Source: Lederbergia citrisecunda
Lineage (GTDB): Bacteria; Bacillota; Bacilli; Bacillales; Bacillaceae_C
Direction: 5' to 3'
DNA: 64,000 nucleotides
Assembly (NCBI RefSeq): GCF_018343695.1
Contig: NZ_JAGYPJ010000001.1
Span: 3,819,744-3,883,743, forward strand
Positions 35,245 through 42,610 of this stretch are shown here, in pieces. The position numbers and the translations under genes were made by a program. Position 1 is the first letter of the stretch. Each line of letters begins with the position of its first letter. Below the pieces are notes generated by a model. That model did no database searches. It was not told the origin of the DNA and was given only the letters and a program-made list of their open reading frames with translations.

Positions 35245-35457
35245 ATGGAACAAATAATTGAAAGATATATAGACAACGCTCTTGACAATATTGCTCCTCA
35301 ACTTTACCTGTTTAGTATTATTTTAGGTATCCTACTAATTTTTTTAGGAATTACTTTTATTGTGAAAAAATCTTCAACAAGGAATTTGAAAACAGTTGGA
35401 TGGATGTGCGTTGGAGTCGGTGCAGTAGCAATTGTAAGTAGTTTAGTGCAGATGTGA
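35245..35457 (+). CDS. Small membrane protein at the end of the ABC operon
   Basis: 70 residues with two membrane helices (about 18-38 and 48-66) separated by a short basic loop. Its GGAGG site overlaps the permease stop, and only five bases separate the two genes, so it is cotranslated. It may be a third subunit of the exporter. No family recognised. Confidence 0.7.
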   Translation: MEQIIERYIDNALDNIAPQLYLFSIILGILLIFLGITFIVKKSSTRNLKTVGWMCVGVGAVAIVSSLVQM

Positions 35458-35616
35458 TTTCTGGGTTGGTGTGGATTTTGAATAAAGGTCGATAGTATAT
35501 AAAAAAATCCGATTCTAGGATTCCCTTATGATAATGATATTATAGTATTAGATAACATTTATTATTTTACATTCAGATGCAATATTTTAATAAGAAGTAA
35601 TTAGTGGAGTGAATTC

Positions 35617-36036
35617 ATGAAAATTAGAGTGGCAAATGAGTTAGACTACCCAGAATTAAGAAATGTATATTTACAATCACGTCGTAAAACATTTTTTTGG
35701 GAAAATACCGAAGAAATGATTTTGGAAGATTTTGATAAGCACACTGTAGGAGAGTATATCATATTAGCCGAGGCGAACAATCAAATCCTTGGTTTCGCTT
35801 CATTGTACTTACCCGATAATTTTATCCATAATTTATTTGTTCACCCAGACTTCTTGGGTAAGGGTGTTGGTGGACGGTTGCTTAATGCTTCTATAGAGAA
35901 AATGAATCGTCCATTGAAATTAAAATGCGTATCTAAGAACCAGAAAGCGATGAAGTTCTATGAACGTAATGGTTGGAAAAAGGTTGTTGAAGAGGGCGAT
36001 CCAAATGAAAAGTATTGGGTTATGATGTATGAATAA
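35617..36036 (+). CDS. GNAT family N-acetyltransferase
   Basis: 139 residues. Acetyl-CoA loop LFVHPDFLGKGVGGRLL (about 74-90), followed by the late KCVSKNQKAMKFYERNGW segment that marks GNAT proteins of the RimI/WbbJ kind. It looks like a small-molecule or protein acetyltransferase, and the substrate is unknown. The ribosome binding site is GTGGAGTG. It stands alone before a stem-loop and repeat copy 3. Confidence 0.9.
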   Translation: MKIRVANELDYPELRNVYLQSRRKTFFWENTEEMILEDFDKHTVGEYIILAEANNQILGFASLYLPDNFIHNLFVHPDFLGKGVGGRLLNASIEKMNRPLKLKCVSKNQKAMKFYERNGWKKVVEEGDPNEKYWVMMYE

Positions 36037-36138
36037 ACATGACAATACTCTAATATCATTTAAACTAAAGTTGTGGTTTAATAAGAAATATATATAAGAA
36101 TGATTTAACTTTTTATAATGAAGTTAATCGATCACATT

Positions 36139-36181
36139 AAAAAGAGCATGTTTTGATCAATCTTTTTCAAAATATGCTCTT
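36139..36181 (+). terminator. Stem-loop after the GNAT gene
   Basis: AAGAGCATGTTTTGA pairs with TCAAAATATGCTCTT. There is no clear T-run, so it may slow decay or act as a weak terminator. Confidence 0.5.
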
Positions 36182-36254
36182 CGTATTTGCTTTAATATTA
36201 AGGTTAAAAGCTTCAATTATATTAAACTTTATTTCAAAGTTACATTTGTTGATT

Positions 36255-36435
36255 GTCTCCCTATCTTATTGTCAGTTTCCCTGCTAAAAAGTCGGTACCT
36301 GAGCAGCAGAGAGAATGGGAGAGACACAATGATTAGTAATGGCTCGAAAGGAATCGGGAAGCATACCAATGGTACGTCCTTCTCGGTTCTTTTTTGTTAA
36401 TCAAACGTTTGATTAGTTTATCAATATACTCCTTA
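36255..36435 (+). repeat. Dispersed repeat family, copy 3 (3'-truncated)
   Basis: Contains CCCTGCTAAAAAGTCGG, GGTACCTGAGCAGCAG, ATGGGAGAGACACAATGATT and ATGGCTCGAAAGGAATCGGG, all shared with copies 4 and 5. AATCGGGAAG and CCTTCTCGGTT pair and precede TTTTTTG (36352-36396), a terminator. Then the palindrome TAATCAAACGTTTGATTA. It lacks the CCAATAAGG and end-hairpin part seen in the other copies. Confidence 0.8.
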
Positions 36436-36600
36436 AAATAAAGTCGTACTGTTTAAAATTCAGTGTACTATGATTATTAGAGGATAGTTAGTTCAATATA
36501 AGAGCTAATATCCTCTTTTTTAATACATATTTGAATAATAAACTATACTTATAAATTCTAGATTAATAATCATATAAATAGAAAAATGCGAGGTACTTAT

Positions 36601-37611
36601 GTGAGTTTTAATTCTGTCATACACAACGTAATGGAAACATCGAATCAAGTAAATTGCACAGGTGCAGGCGTAATGCTGATGCATAAAGGTGAGGTTGTGG
36701 TTGAAAAGTATTGGGGTAAGCAATCTAATCATCCTAATGCACGCAACATTCAACCTGACACGCAATTTCACATAGCTTCTGTGAGAAAGTCTTATATTGG
36801 TTATGCAGTTGCGTACGCAGTTTATCATGGCTATATTCAATCAATCGATGACCCAATCACACACTATTTACCTTTAGCAAATGATGCAGTGTATAACGGT
36901 GTACTCATTCGACATTTACTAACGCATACACATGGTTTAACCAAAAAAGATCATCAAATCCAACAAGAGTTTGCACCTGGTACGAGTTGGGCTTATCGTG
37001 GAGCGGCGATTGAGATATTAACAGATTTGGTCGAGAAAACGACCGGAAAAACAGTCGCAATGATTCTCCAAGAAACTATTTTTGAACCACTGCAGTTAGT
37101 TGAAACAGGTTGGTATAGTAGTGTGAAAGAGAACTTTGTAGATGTTATTAATGCAGAACAAAATCCACATTGGTATACAAGCGAAAATGTGGATGGTAGT
37201 CAAATGAATATGTATGTATCAATTCGTGATTTGATTAGATGGGGACAATTGCATCTTCAAAAAGGTAGGTGGAATGGTCAGCAAGTAGTTGACGAAGAAC
37301 TAATTGAAATAGCTACATCCATTCAATCACCTACAACGTTGCCACTAGCTCTTCCGCAAAACGGTTTTTTCTGGTTTGCGCAAAAAGATGAAGGAATTCC
37401 TTCCGATAGAATGGAATTAAGCTTACAGCTACCAGCAGGAAGCTATCAATTATTAGGTTATACAAATGTCACTTTGCTCGTTATCCCTCAATATGAAGTT
37501 GTAGCGGTACGTGCCTTTAATAGCTTTGGCTCAGCAGAAGGATTTGATTATATAAAGGATGTAAGAACGTTTGGCGATATCATTATGGAAGTTTTAAAGG
37601 ATGGAATATGA
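36601..37611 (+). CDS. Beta-lactamase-related serine hydrolase
   Basis: 336 residues from the GTG at 36601, served by GAGGT. The S-x-x-K motif SVRK (about 60-63) marks the catalytic serine of the class C beta-lactamase/esterase fold. The second motif, usually YxN, reads WAYRGA, so the asparagine is replaced. HTHG stands where HTSG is common. No signal peptide, so cytoplasmic. More likely an esterase or peptidase than a beta-lactamase. It overlaps the next gene by four bases, and the two form a translationally coupled pair. Confidence 0.82.
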   Translation: MSFNSVIHNVMETSNQVNCTGAGVMLMHKGEVVVEKYWGKQSNHPNARNIQPDTQFHIASVRKSYIGYAVAYAVYHGYIQSIDDPITHYLPLANDAVYNGVLIRHLLTHTHGLTKKDHQIQQEFAPGTSWAYRGAAIEILTDLVEKTTGKTVAMILQETIFEPLQLVETGWYSSVKENFVDVINAEQNPHWYTSENVDGSQMNMYVSIRDLIRWGQLHLQKGRWNGQQVVDEELIEIATSIQSPTTLPLALPQNGFFWFAQKDEGIPSDRMELSLQLPAGSYQLLGYTNVTLLVIPQYEVVAVRAFNSFGSAEGFDYIKDVRTFGDIIMEVLKDGI

Positions 37612-38741
37612 TGATAGATACGATTACCAAAAAAATCAATCAAAATATTGTAGCAGAATGTGTTTCAAAAATGGTAAAAAGTCGTGTTGGATCGCTCCAA
37701 GGGTTTCATATCGAGCCAATAAAGACAATTTCAAAGAACTTTATAACAAAAGGGATATATAGAATTTTTAATAAAACAGTAGTCAATCACGAGGAACAAG
37801 CTTGGTCACTCATTTTAAAAATCATTCATCCAGAAAATGATGAAAAGAATGTTCCACAGCATCATAACTATTGGAAACGAGAAGCACTTGTATTCCAATC
37901 CAATTTCTTAGTCGATTGCCCACAAAATATCCGAGCACCGCGATGCTTCGCAGTAGAAGAAAAAGAAGACAATTCTATTTGGCTTTATTTAGAAGAAATG
38001 CGTGGTAACCATGAACCACACTGGACAGAAGAGAATCTCTGTTTTATCGCGAAGGAATTAGGGAAGTTTCAAGGCGCCTATGCAGCGGGAAATAAAAAGC
38101 TGCCTGATGTGCCATGGATTTGCAAGGCTTGGCTATCATCATGGGTGAAAGGATGTCAGCAATACGCAGATCATCCTTCTATCTATTATGAGCAAATAAA
38201 AGATATACCACAAATTGATCATGTTTTTGCAGCATATGAAGCATTAAATGATAAACTAGAATATCATTTAGCGAGGCTGAAAAAATGTCCTCAAACAGTG
38301 TCTCATCAAGATTTAAGTAAGCAAAACATTTTTGTAACAAAAAATAACGATGATGAAAATCAAGTTGCATTTATCGATTGGCAGTTTTTAAGTATTTCTG
38401 CTTTAGGTGAGGATTTAGCGAAAATGTTTGGTGTTGCATTAAGTCAAGGTGATATCCCGTTAGATAAAGCAAAGAATTACGAGGAAGCTTTATTTCAAGC
38501 ATACATAGAAGGTTTAGCGGAAGCAGGTTGGAAGGGAAATATTCAATTGGTACGCTATGCTTTTTGTATTAGTATAGCAGCGAGAAGTTTTTGGGAAATT
38601 CCTAAGATCTTTAAACTGCTTGCATATAAAACAAATGATACGGAACTTTCTAGAAATATCAAACAACTCTTCCAAATTGTTAATCTGCAAGTTTCTTATG
38701 CTAAAGAAACAGATGAATTAATTCATCAACTCGGATTTTAA
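37608..38741 (+). CDS. APH-family phosphotransferase
   Basis: 377 residues with the kinase core of aminoglycoside/choline/homoserine-type phosphotransferases. The catalytic loop is HQDLSKQNIF (about 240-249) and the metal site AFIDWQFL (about 260-267). The N-terminal lobe has LILKIIHPE with the probable ATP lysine. It phosphorylates a small hydroxyl compound, and family members include antibiotic kinases. The start overlaps the stop of the serine hydrolase gene (ATGATGA), so the two are coupled. A linked role in modifying one compound is possible but unproven. Confidence 0.85.
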   Translation: MMIDTITKKINQNIVAECVSKMVKSRVGSLQGFHIEPIKTISKNFITKGIYRIFNKTVVNHEEQAWSLILKIIHPENDEKNVPQHHNYWKREALVFQSNFLVDCPQNIRAPRCFAVEEKEDNSIWLYLEEMRGNHEPHWTEENLCFIAKELGKFQGAYAAGNKKLPDVPWICKAWLSSWVKGCQQYADHPSIYYEQIKDIPQIDHVFAAYEALNDKLEYHLARLKKCPQTVSHQDLSKQNIFVTKNNDDENQVAFIDWQFLSISALGEDLAKMFGVALSQGDIPLDKAKNYEEALFQAYIEGLAEAGWKGNIQLVRYAFCISIAARSFWEIPKIFKLLAYKTNDTELSRNIKQLFQIVNLQVSYAKETDELIHQLGF

Positions 38742-38825
38742 ATATTGATTAATGCTAAATTTTCGTTTGGTCTTTAAGGAGCATGAACGGGCGAGATTGT
38801 GAAGCAACACAGGCAGAAAATGATC

Positions 38826-38941
38826 AAACTTTCTTTCAAAGCAACATTTTGTATAGTTTTGAAAGAAAGTTTCATAATCTAAGTAAACTTGATAAAAACA
38901 ATCCTTAAAGATAGTATGTTCGTAATGATTGTTTTTTTATT
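38826..38941 (+). terminator. Two stem-loops after the APH-like gene
   Basis: AAACTTTCTTTCAAA and TTTGAAAGAAAGTTT form a perfect 15-bp inverted repeat (38826-38872). A second stem AAAAACAATC/GATTGTTTTT (38896-38941) ends in a T-run and is the better terminator. Confidence 0.7.
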
Positions 38942-39071
38942 CTGATAAATCAGCATAGATTTTAAGCAAGGCTAAATTGTACCCTATCATCATTTGAAAC
39001 TTGGAGTTAGGAATAATTACAGGAATTAAGTTGTACTCCAATATATTTCCAAAATGAAAGGAACATTAGGT
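38942..39071. other. Intergenic stretch before the small membrane gene
   Basis: AT-rich, with no promoter that I would call with confidence and no additional gene. It contains the AAAGGA site of the next gene at 39057. Confidence 0.35.
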
Positions 39072-39272
39072 ATGAAAAAGTCAACAGGCACTAAAGATTT
39101 AATAGATAGTTTAATACCACTAGGAATGATTTTTGGGTGTGCTATCGGTGTAATTTTTGGCATGTTTTTCAAACCAATTTTTCAAGTGTTTACAGTTAGT
39201 ATTGGAGCTGGAATAGGCTATTTATTTGGAGTTATTGCTTATGGAATTTATAGTAAAAAGGAAAAGTTATAG
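39072..39272 (+). CDS. Small two-helix membrane protein
   Basis: 66 residues from the ATG at 39072, which has AAAGGA 9 bases upstream. An ATG at 39054 has none. Glycine-rich helices lie at about 18-36 and 39-59, with a lysine/glutamate end. No family recognised. A clear terminator follows at 39297. Confidence 0.6.
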   Translation: MKKSTGTKDLIDSLIPLGMIFGCAIGVIFGMFFKPIFQVFTVSIGAGIGYLFGVIAYGIYSKKEKL

Positions 39273-39296
39273 TTTGAGAATATGAAAAACAGAACG

Positions 39297-39338
39297 ATAT
39301 TAGAAGCATGCTGTATTTTTAGCATGCTTCTTTTTTGT
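39297..39338 (+). terminator. Terminator after the small membrane gene
   Basis: GAAGCATGCT and AGCATGCTTC form a perfect 10-bp stem with an 8-base loop, followed by TTTTTTG. Confidence 0.88.
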
Positions 39339-39508
39339 CAATATATCGATAACTACGGACACAACATCTTTAATGAAGAACCCGTAACTGGTTTGACCCA
39401 CCATATGGAGGAGCATGTAGATTCAGTGTTGCCATGTTTGTTCCCCAATGGTTTAATGATTTTTCTAATATCCCCATCAAAAATGTTCAATTTCATTAAG
39501 AAGTGAAA

Positions 39509-40324
39509 TTATTTAATTCCAAGACGCATGCGATAACTAAAAAGAATATCTTGAGATTGACCAGCAAAAGCTTGGTGAACTTGACTTTGGAATTCATTGA
39601 TTGCATCTTGCAGATCATTCGCCCCTAATTTTAATGCCGTCTGTAACCCGCCTTGGCTTAAGGCGATATTGGCATATCGAAAAGCATCACAACGTTCCCA
39701 ATGGTGAAAAACAATTTCTTTCGAAAACAGGAATAAACCAGAATCTCGAATTTGTTGAAGGTGTTTTTCTTTGTTCCATTTAAAGGCTAATTGATCAGCT
39801 TGTGCAAGTTCGGCAACACGTGATTCAGCAAGTGAAATTAGGCTTTGATAACTCTCTTCGACTTCTTTCGTAAAAGTCGGGGGCCAGTCACAATCATAGG
39901 CTGCAAAGATCCCGCCGTTGCAGAGGACACGAGCAAACTCGCGTAAGGTAGGCTGTGGATCCATCCAATGAAAGGATTGTGAACAAGTAAGGATATCTAC
40001 TGATTCAGATTCTAATTCTAGATGATCAGACAGACCTTTCATAAACCGAAGATTTTTTGGCTCCTGCTGCGCCCGCCATTGAGAAATCGCCGCTTCTCTC
40101 ATATCATCATTTGGTTCTACCCCGATTATTTCGTCTGCTTGTTGTAACCAGATGAAGGAAGACAATCCCGTTCCACAGCCGACATCAACAACTCGTTTAG
40201 GCCGCTGACCAAAATATCTCGTTAAAATTTTGACGATATCATCTGGGGGAATAGGGCGATTTTGATCATAGAGCTGACTATATCCTAAAAAACGTTCTAT
40301 ATTATTCGTACGAATATCTTTCAT
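39509..40324 (-). CDS. SAM-dependent methyltransferase
   Basis: 271 residues from the ATG at 40324, which follows AAGGATGAGG. Motif I VVDVGCGTGLSS (about 45-56) binds S-adenosylmethionine. The acidic residue closing the second strand is in IIGVEPND, and DILTCSQSFHWMDP is the typical post-motif of the class I UbiE/Tam-like family. The substrate is unknown. The gene stands alone and is convergent with the terminator described above. Confidence 0.9.
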   Translation of the reverse strand: MKDIRTNNIERFLGYSQLYDQNRPIPPDDIVKILTRYFGQRPKRVVDVGCGTGLSSFIWLQQADEIIGVEPNDDMREAAISQWRAQQEPKNLRFMKGLSDHLELESESVDILTCSQSFHWMDPQPTLREFARVLCNGGIFAAYDCDWPPTFTKEVEESYQSLISLAESRVAELAQADQLAFKWNKEKHLQQIRDSGLFLFSKEIVFHHWERCDAFRYANIALSQGGLQTALKLGANDLQDAINEFQSQVHQAFAGQSQDILFSYRMRLGIK

Positions 40325-40905
40325 ATTATCCTCATCCTTCTCTATTCGTAGTTTATTGTTGGGCTGATTATACCACATGCATCTATAAGATCTTTTTACT
40401 ATTAAAAAAATAGAATAAAAGCGATCTAACTAGAATCAGAAGTGAATGTCTAATGCCTCCGCCTCATCTTGAATCTTTTATCCTCCATATGGTATACATA
40501 TTAAGTTTATTATTTGTTTCGCAATCATATTATTAAAGTGAACGTAAAGGCAACTAAGGCAAGAAATAAATGAACGTTAAAGCCGATTAAAAATTATTGA
40601 AATCGTAACTTTTAGAGCTCTTTACTAAAATTGATGGTTACGATACCATGAAAGCATGGAGATGTACGAAAGGAGCATGGACTTTATGGGAGATATCCTT
40701 TAATGGCGTAGTAATTGAATGGAGTAGTTGATTCCCTTTTCATTAAAAAAGGGCCTATTTTCCATATCCATTTACACCATTATAGGATAGCTGGGTTCAT
40801 GTGCTATAAACACACCAAGCGAATGCCTATTTAGGGTATTCGTTTTTTTGGTAGTATACTTCTCCAATAGCACTTTGTTCAGAGCGTCCGTTAGGAGATG
40901 CTATT
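40325..40905. other. Intergenic region between methyltransferase and SDR
   Basis: About 580 bases without a convincing gene. Near 40735-40755 there is a weak hairpin (TTTTCATTAAAAAAGGG). The last 60 bases before the SDR include TTTAGGGTATTCG repeats around 40805-40850 that could form a small stem-loop. No repeat copy is present here. Confidence 0.35.
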
Positions 40906-41679
40906 ATGAAACGATTAAAGAATAAGATTGCGATTGTTACTGGCACTAGTCGAGTGAAGGGGATTGGAACTGCAATATGTCGAGAAATGGCTCGAGAAGG
41001 AGCAGACATTTTTTTTACTCATTGGTCAAAGTATGATCGCCAGATGGAGTATATTGATCATGATTCTGATTGGTCGCAACTTCTTATGGAAGAAATCCGC
41101 AGCTTTGGAGTACGATGCGAATCAATGGAATTGGATCTGTCACAACCAGATGCACCAAAGAAACTGCTTGATGAAGTTCATGAGAAACTAGGTTCCCCAA
41201 CAATTCTTGTGAATAATGCAGCGCATTCCATTGATGTAGATTTTCGCTCTATCAATGCGGATATTCTCGATGCTCATTATGGTGTGAATGTTAGAGGAAC
41301 GTGTCTTTTGACAGTTGAGTTTGCACGTCAAATTGAAGGCAAACATGGTGGTCGAATTATTAACATGGTGTCAGGTCAAGACAAATCACCTGAACCTGGC
41401 AACTTGGCTTATGTTGCAACAAAAGGTGCTGTTTCGGCTTTTACTAAATCAGTTGCTCTTGAGTTAGCACCACTTAAAATCACGGTTAATGCCGTAGATC
41501 CCGGACCAACTGATAGTGGATGGATGAGTAATGAGTTGAAGCGGGACTTATTACCGAAATTTCCGATGGGGCGACTTGGTGAACCTAGAGATGCCGCAAA
41601 GTTAATCGTCTTTTTAGCAAGTGATGAATCCGAATGGATTACGGGACAAATTATTCATTCAGATGGAGGCTTCTGGTGA
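40906..41679 (+). CDS. Short-chain dehydrogenase/reductase (FabG-like)
   Basis: 257 residues, normal length. The nucleotide loop TGTSRVKGIG (13-22) has an extra residue compared with TGxxxGIG. LVNNAA (about 103-108), the active-site region with MVSGQDKSP, and YVATKGA (about 165-171) with tyrosine and lysine are all present. The tail WITGQIIHSDGG is classical. NAD(P)-dependent oxidoreductase of unknown substrate. It stands alone, with repeat copy 4 downstream. Confidence 0.9.
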   Translation: MKRLKNKIAIVTGTSRVKGIGTAICREMAREGADIFFTHWSKYDRQMEYIDHDSDWSQLLMEEIRSFGVRCESMELDLSQPDAPKKLLDEVHEKLGSPTILVNNAAHSIDVDFRSINADILDAHYGVNVRGTCLLTVEFARQIEGKHGGRIINMVSGQDKSPEPGNLAYVATKGAVSAFTKSVALELAPLKITVNAVDPGPTDSGWMSNELKRDLLPKFPMGRLGEPRDAAKLIVFLASDESEWITGQIIHSDGGFW

Positions 41680-41960
41680 TTTAACGTATTAGTGGTCGCC
41701 CGCTTTATTTATTCTTCAACTAGTCTAATGTTCTATAAGTGTGAACTCTATTCAACGGCCTGAATAATTCAAGAAAAAGGCGAGATCCTTGAATAAGACT
41801 TATAGATGTAGACGACATCGCAGTTATATTTTTAAGTGCAATGAAGTAATCTACATCAAAAGTTAAACAACTTATTTTCACCCCGTCTTCTTATTAGGAC
41901 GCTTGTACGAGTGTTAGATTTAAAATTATATAATTTTATAGTCACTTAACATTTTTGTTT
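41680..41960. other. Intergenic stretch after the SDR gene
   Basis: No gene or strong hairpin recognised before repeat copy 4 begins. Confidence 0.35.
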
Positions 41961-42205
41961 TCCCTCTTAAATATTCCTTCCCTCTGCTAAAAATTTGGTA
42001 TCTAGCAGCTGGAAGAATGGGAGAGACACAATGATTATGTAATGGCTCGAAAGAAATCGGGAAGAGTACTAATAGTACGTCCTTCTCGGTTTTTTTTATT
42101 AATCAAACGTTTGATTAGTTTATCCAATATACTTCTCAATCCCATGTCCCATAAGAGATCCATTTGCACTTCTCCCTCGTATTTATCCGCAAGATTTCTA
42201 CTCTC
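41961..42205 (+). repeat. Dispersed repeat family, copy 4
   Basis: CCTCTGCTAAAAATTTGG, TCTAGCAGCTGGAAGAATGG, GAGAGACACAATGATTATG and ATGGCTCGAAAGAAATCGGG match copies 3 and 5. CTGCT pairs with AGCAG around the GGTATCT block. AATCGGGAAG/CCTTCTCGGTT followed by TTTTTTT is terminator-like (42055-42098). The palindrome TAATCAAACGTTTGATTA is at 42100-42117. The CCCATAAGAG part and the closing ATCCGCAAGAT block follow. Confidence 0.82.
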
Positions 42206-42217
42206 CATTTGAGCTGA

Positions 42218-42352
42218 CAGAATATACAATGGAACAGTTCTCTAAGTGAGCATAGTTTTATCTCAAGAGATCCAGAGATTGATATAACTGAGAATACGGA
42301 AGTCTATTTTGAAATCAATGGAAAGGCACTTGAATGGATGGAAGCAGAATAA
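42218..42352 (+). pseudogene. Possible C-terminal gene remnant
   Basis: Directly after repeat copy 4 there is an open frame of about 44 codons without a start. It ends in an acidic stretch (TEVYFEINGKALEWMEAE) before the stop at 42350. The composition is protein-like rather than random, but no family is recognised. It may be the tail of a gene cut by the repeat. Confidence 0.3.
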
Positions 42353-42488
42353 TACATATTTCTTGTAATCATTAAAATTCTCATTGTTTCGGGTTGTGGT
42401 AAAAACTTACCCGGCAGATGAATCTGAAAAGGGAATACGGAACTATTCGGAGCCATAATACTAGGGAGAAATAACTGATTTAACTGAG

Positions 42489-42542
42489 TTAATTGAACAT
42501 TTACATAATATTAACCTTCTACATAAATCCTCAGATTATAAT
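42489..42542 (+). promoter_or_regulatory. Candidate Pho box and promoter of the phosphodiesterase gene
   Basis: Three TT-x-A-type repeats (TTAATT 42489, TTTACA 42500, TTAACC 42511) are spaced at 11 bases, as in PhoP boxes of B. subtilis. A perfect TATAAT lies at 42537-42542. The gene downstream encodes a phosphodiesterase of a class often induced by phosphate starvation. Confidence 0.45.
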
Positions 42543-42610
42543 AGGGTCGTCATCATGAAGGATCGTCCATAAAATTCATTAATGAAATAATAATCTAAGG
42601 AGGAAGGGTT

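Noticed and set aside
39282-39506. Plus-strand frame after the small membrane gene
   Set aside because: It starts before and runs through a perfect terminator hairpin at 39297. The later part (NIFNEEPVTGLTHHMEEHVD) looks somewhat protein-like and may be a gene remnant, but I could not support a call.
42035-42229. Minus-strand frame with a LIKRLINKK segment, repeated in copies 3 to 5
   Set aside because: The similar protein text comes from the shared palindrome and repeat sequence, not from a gene. No ribosome binding site.
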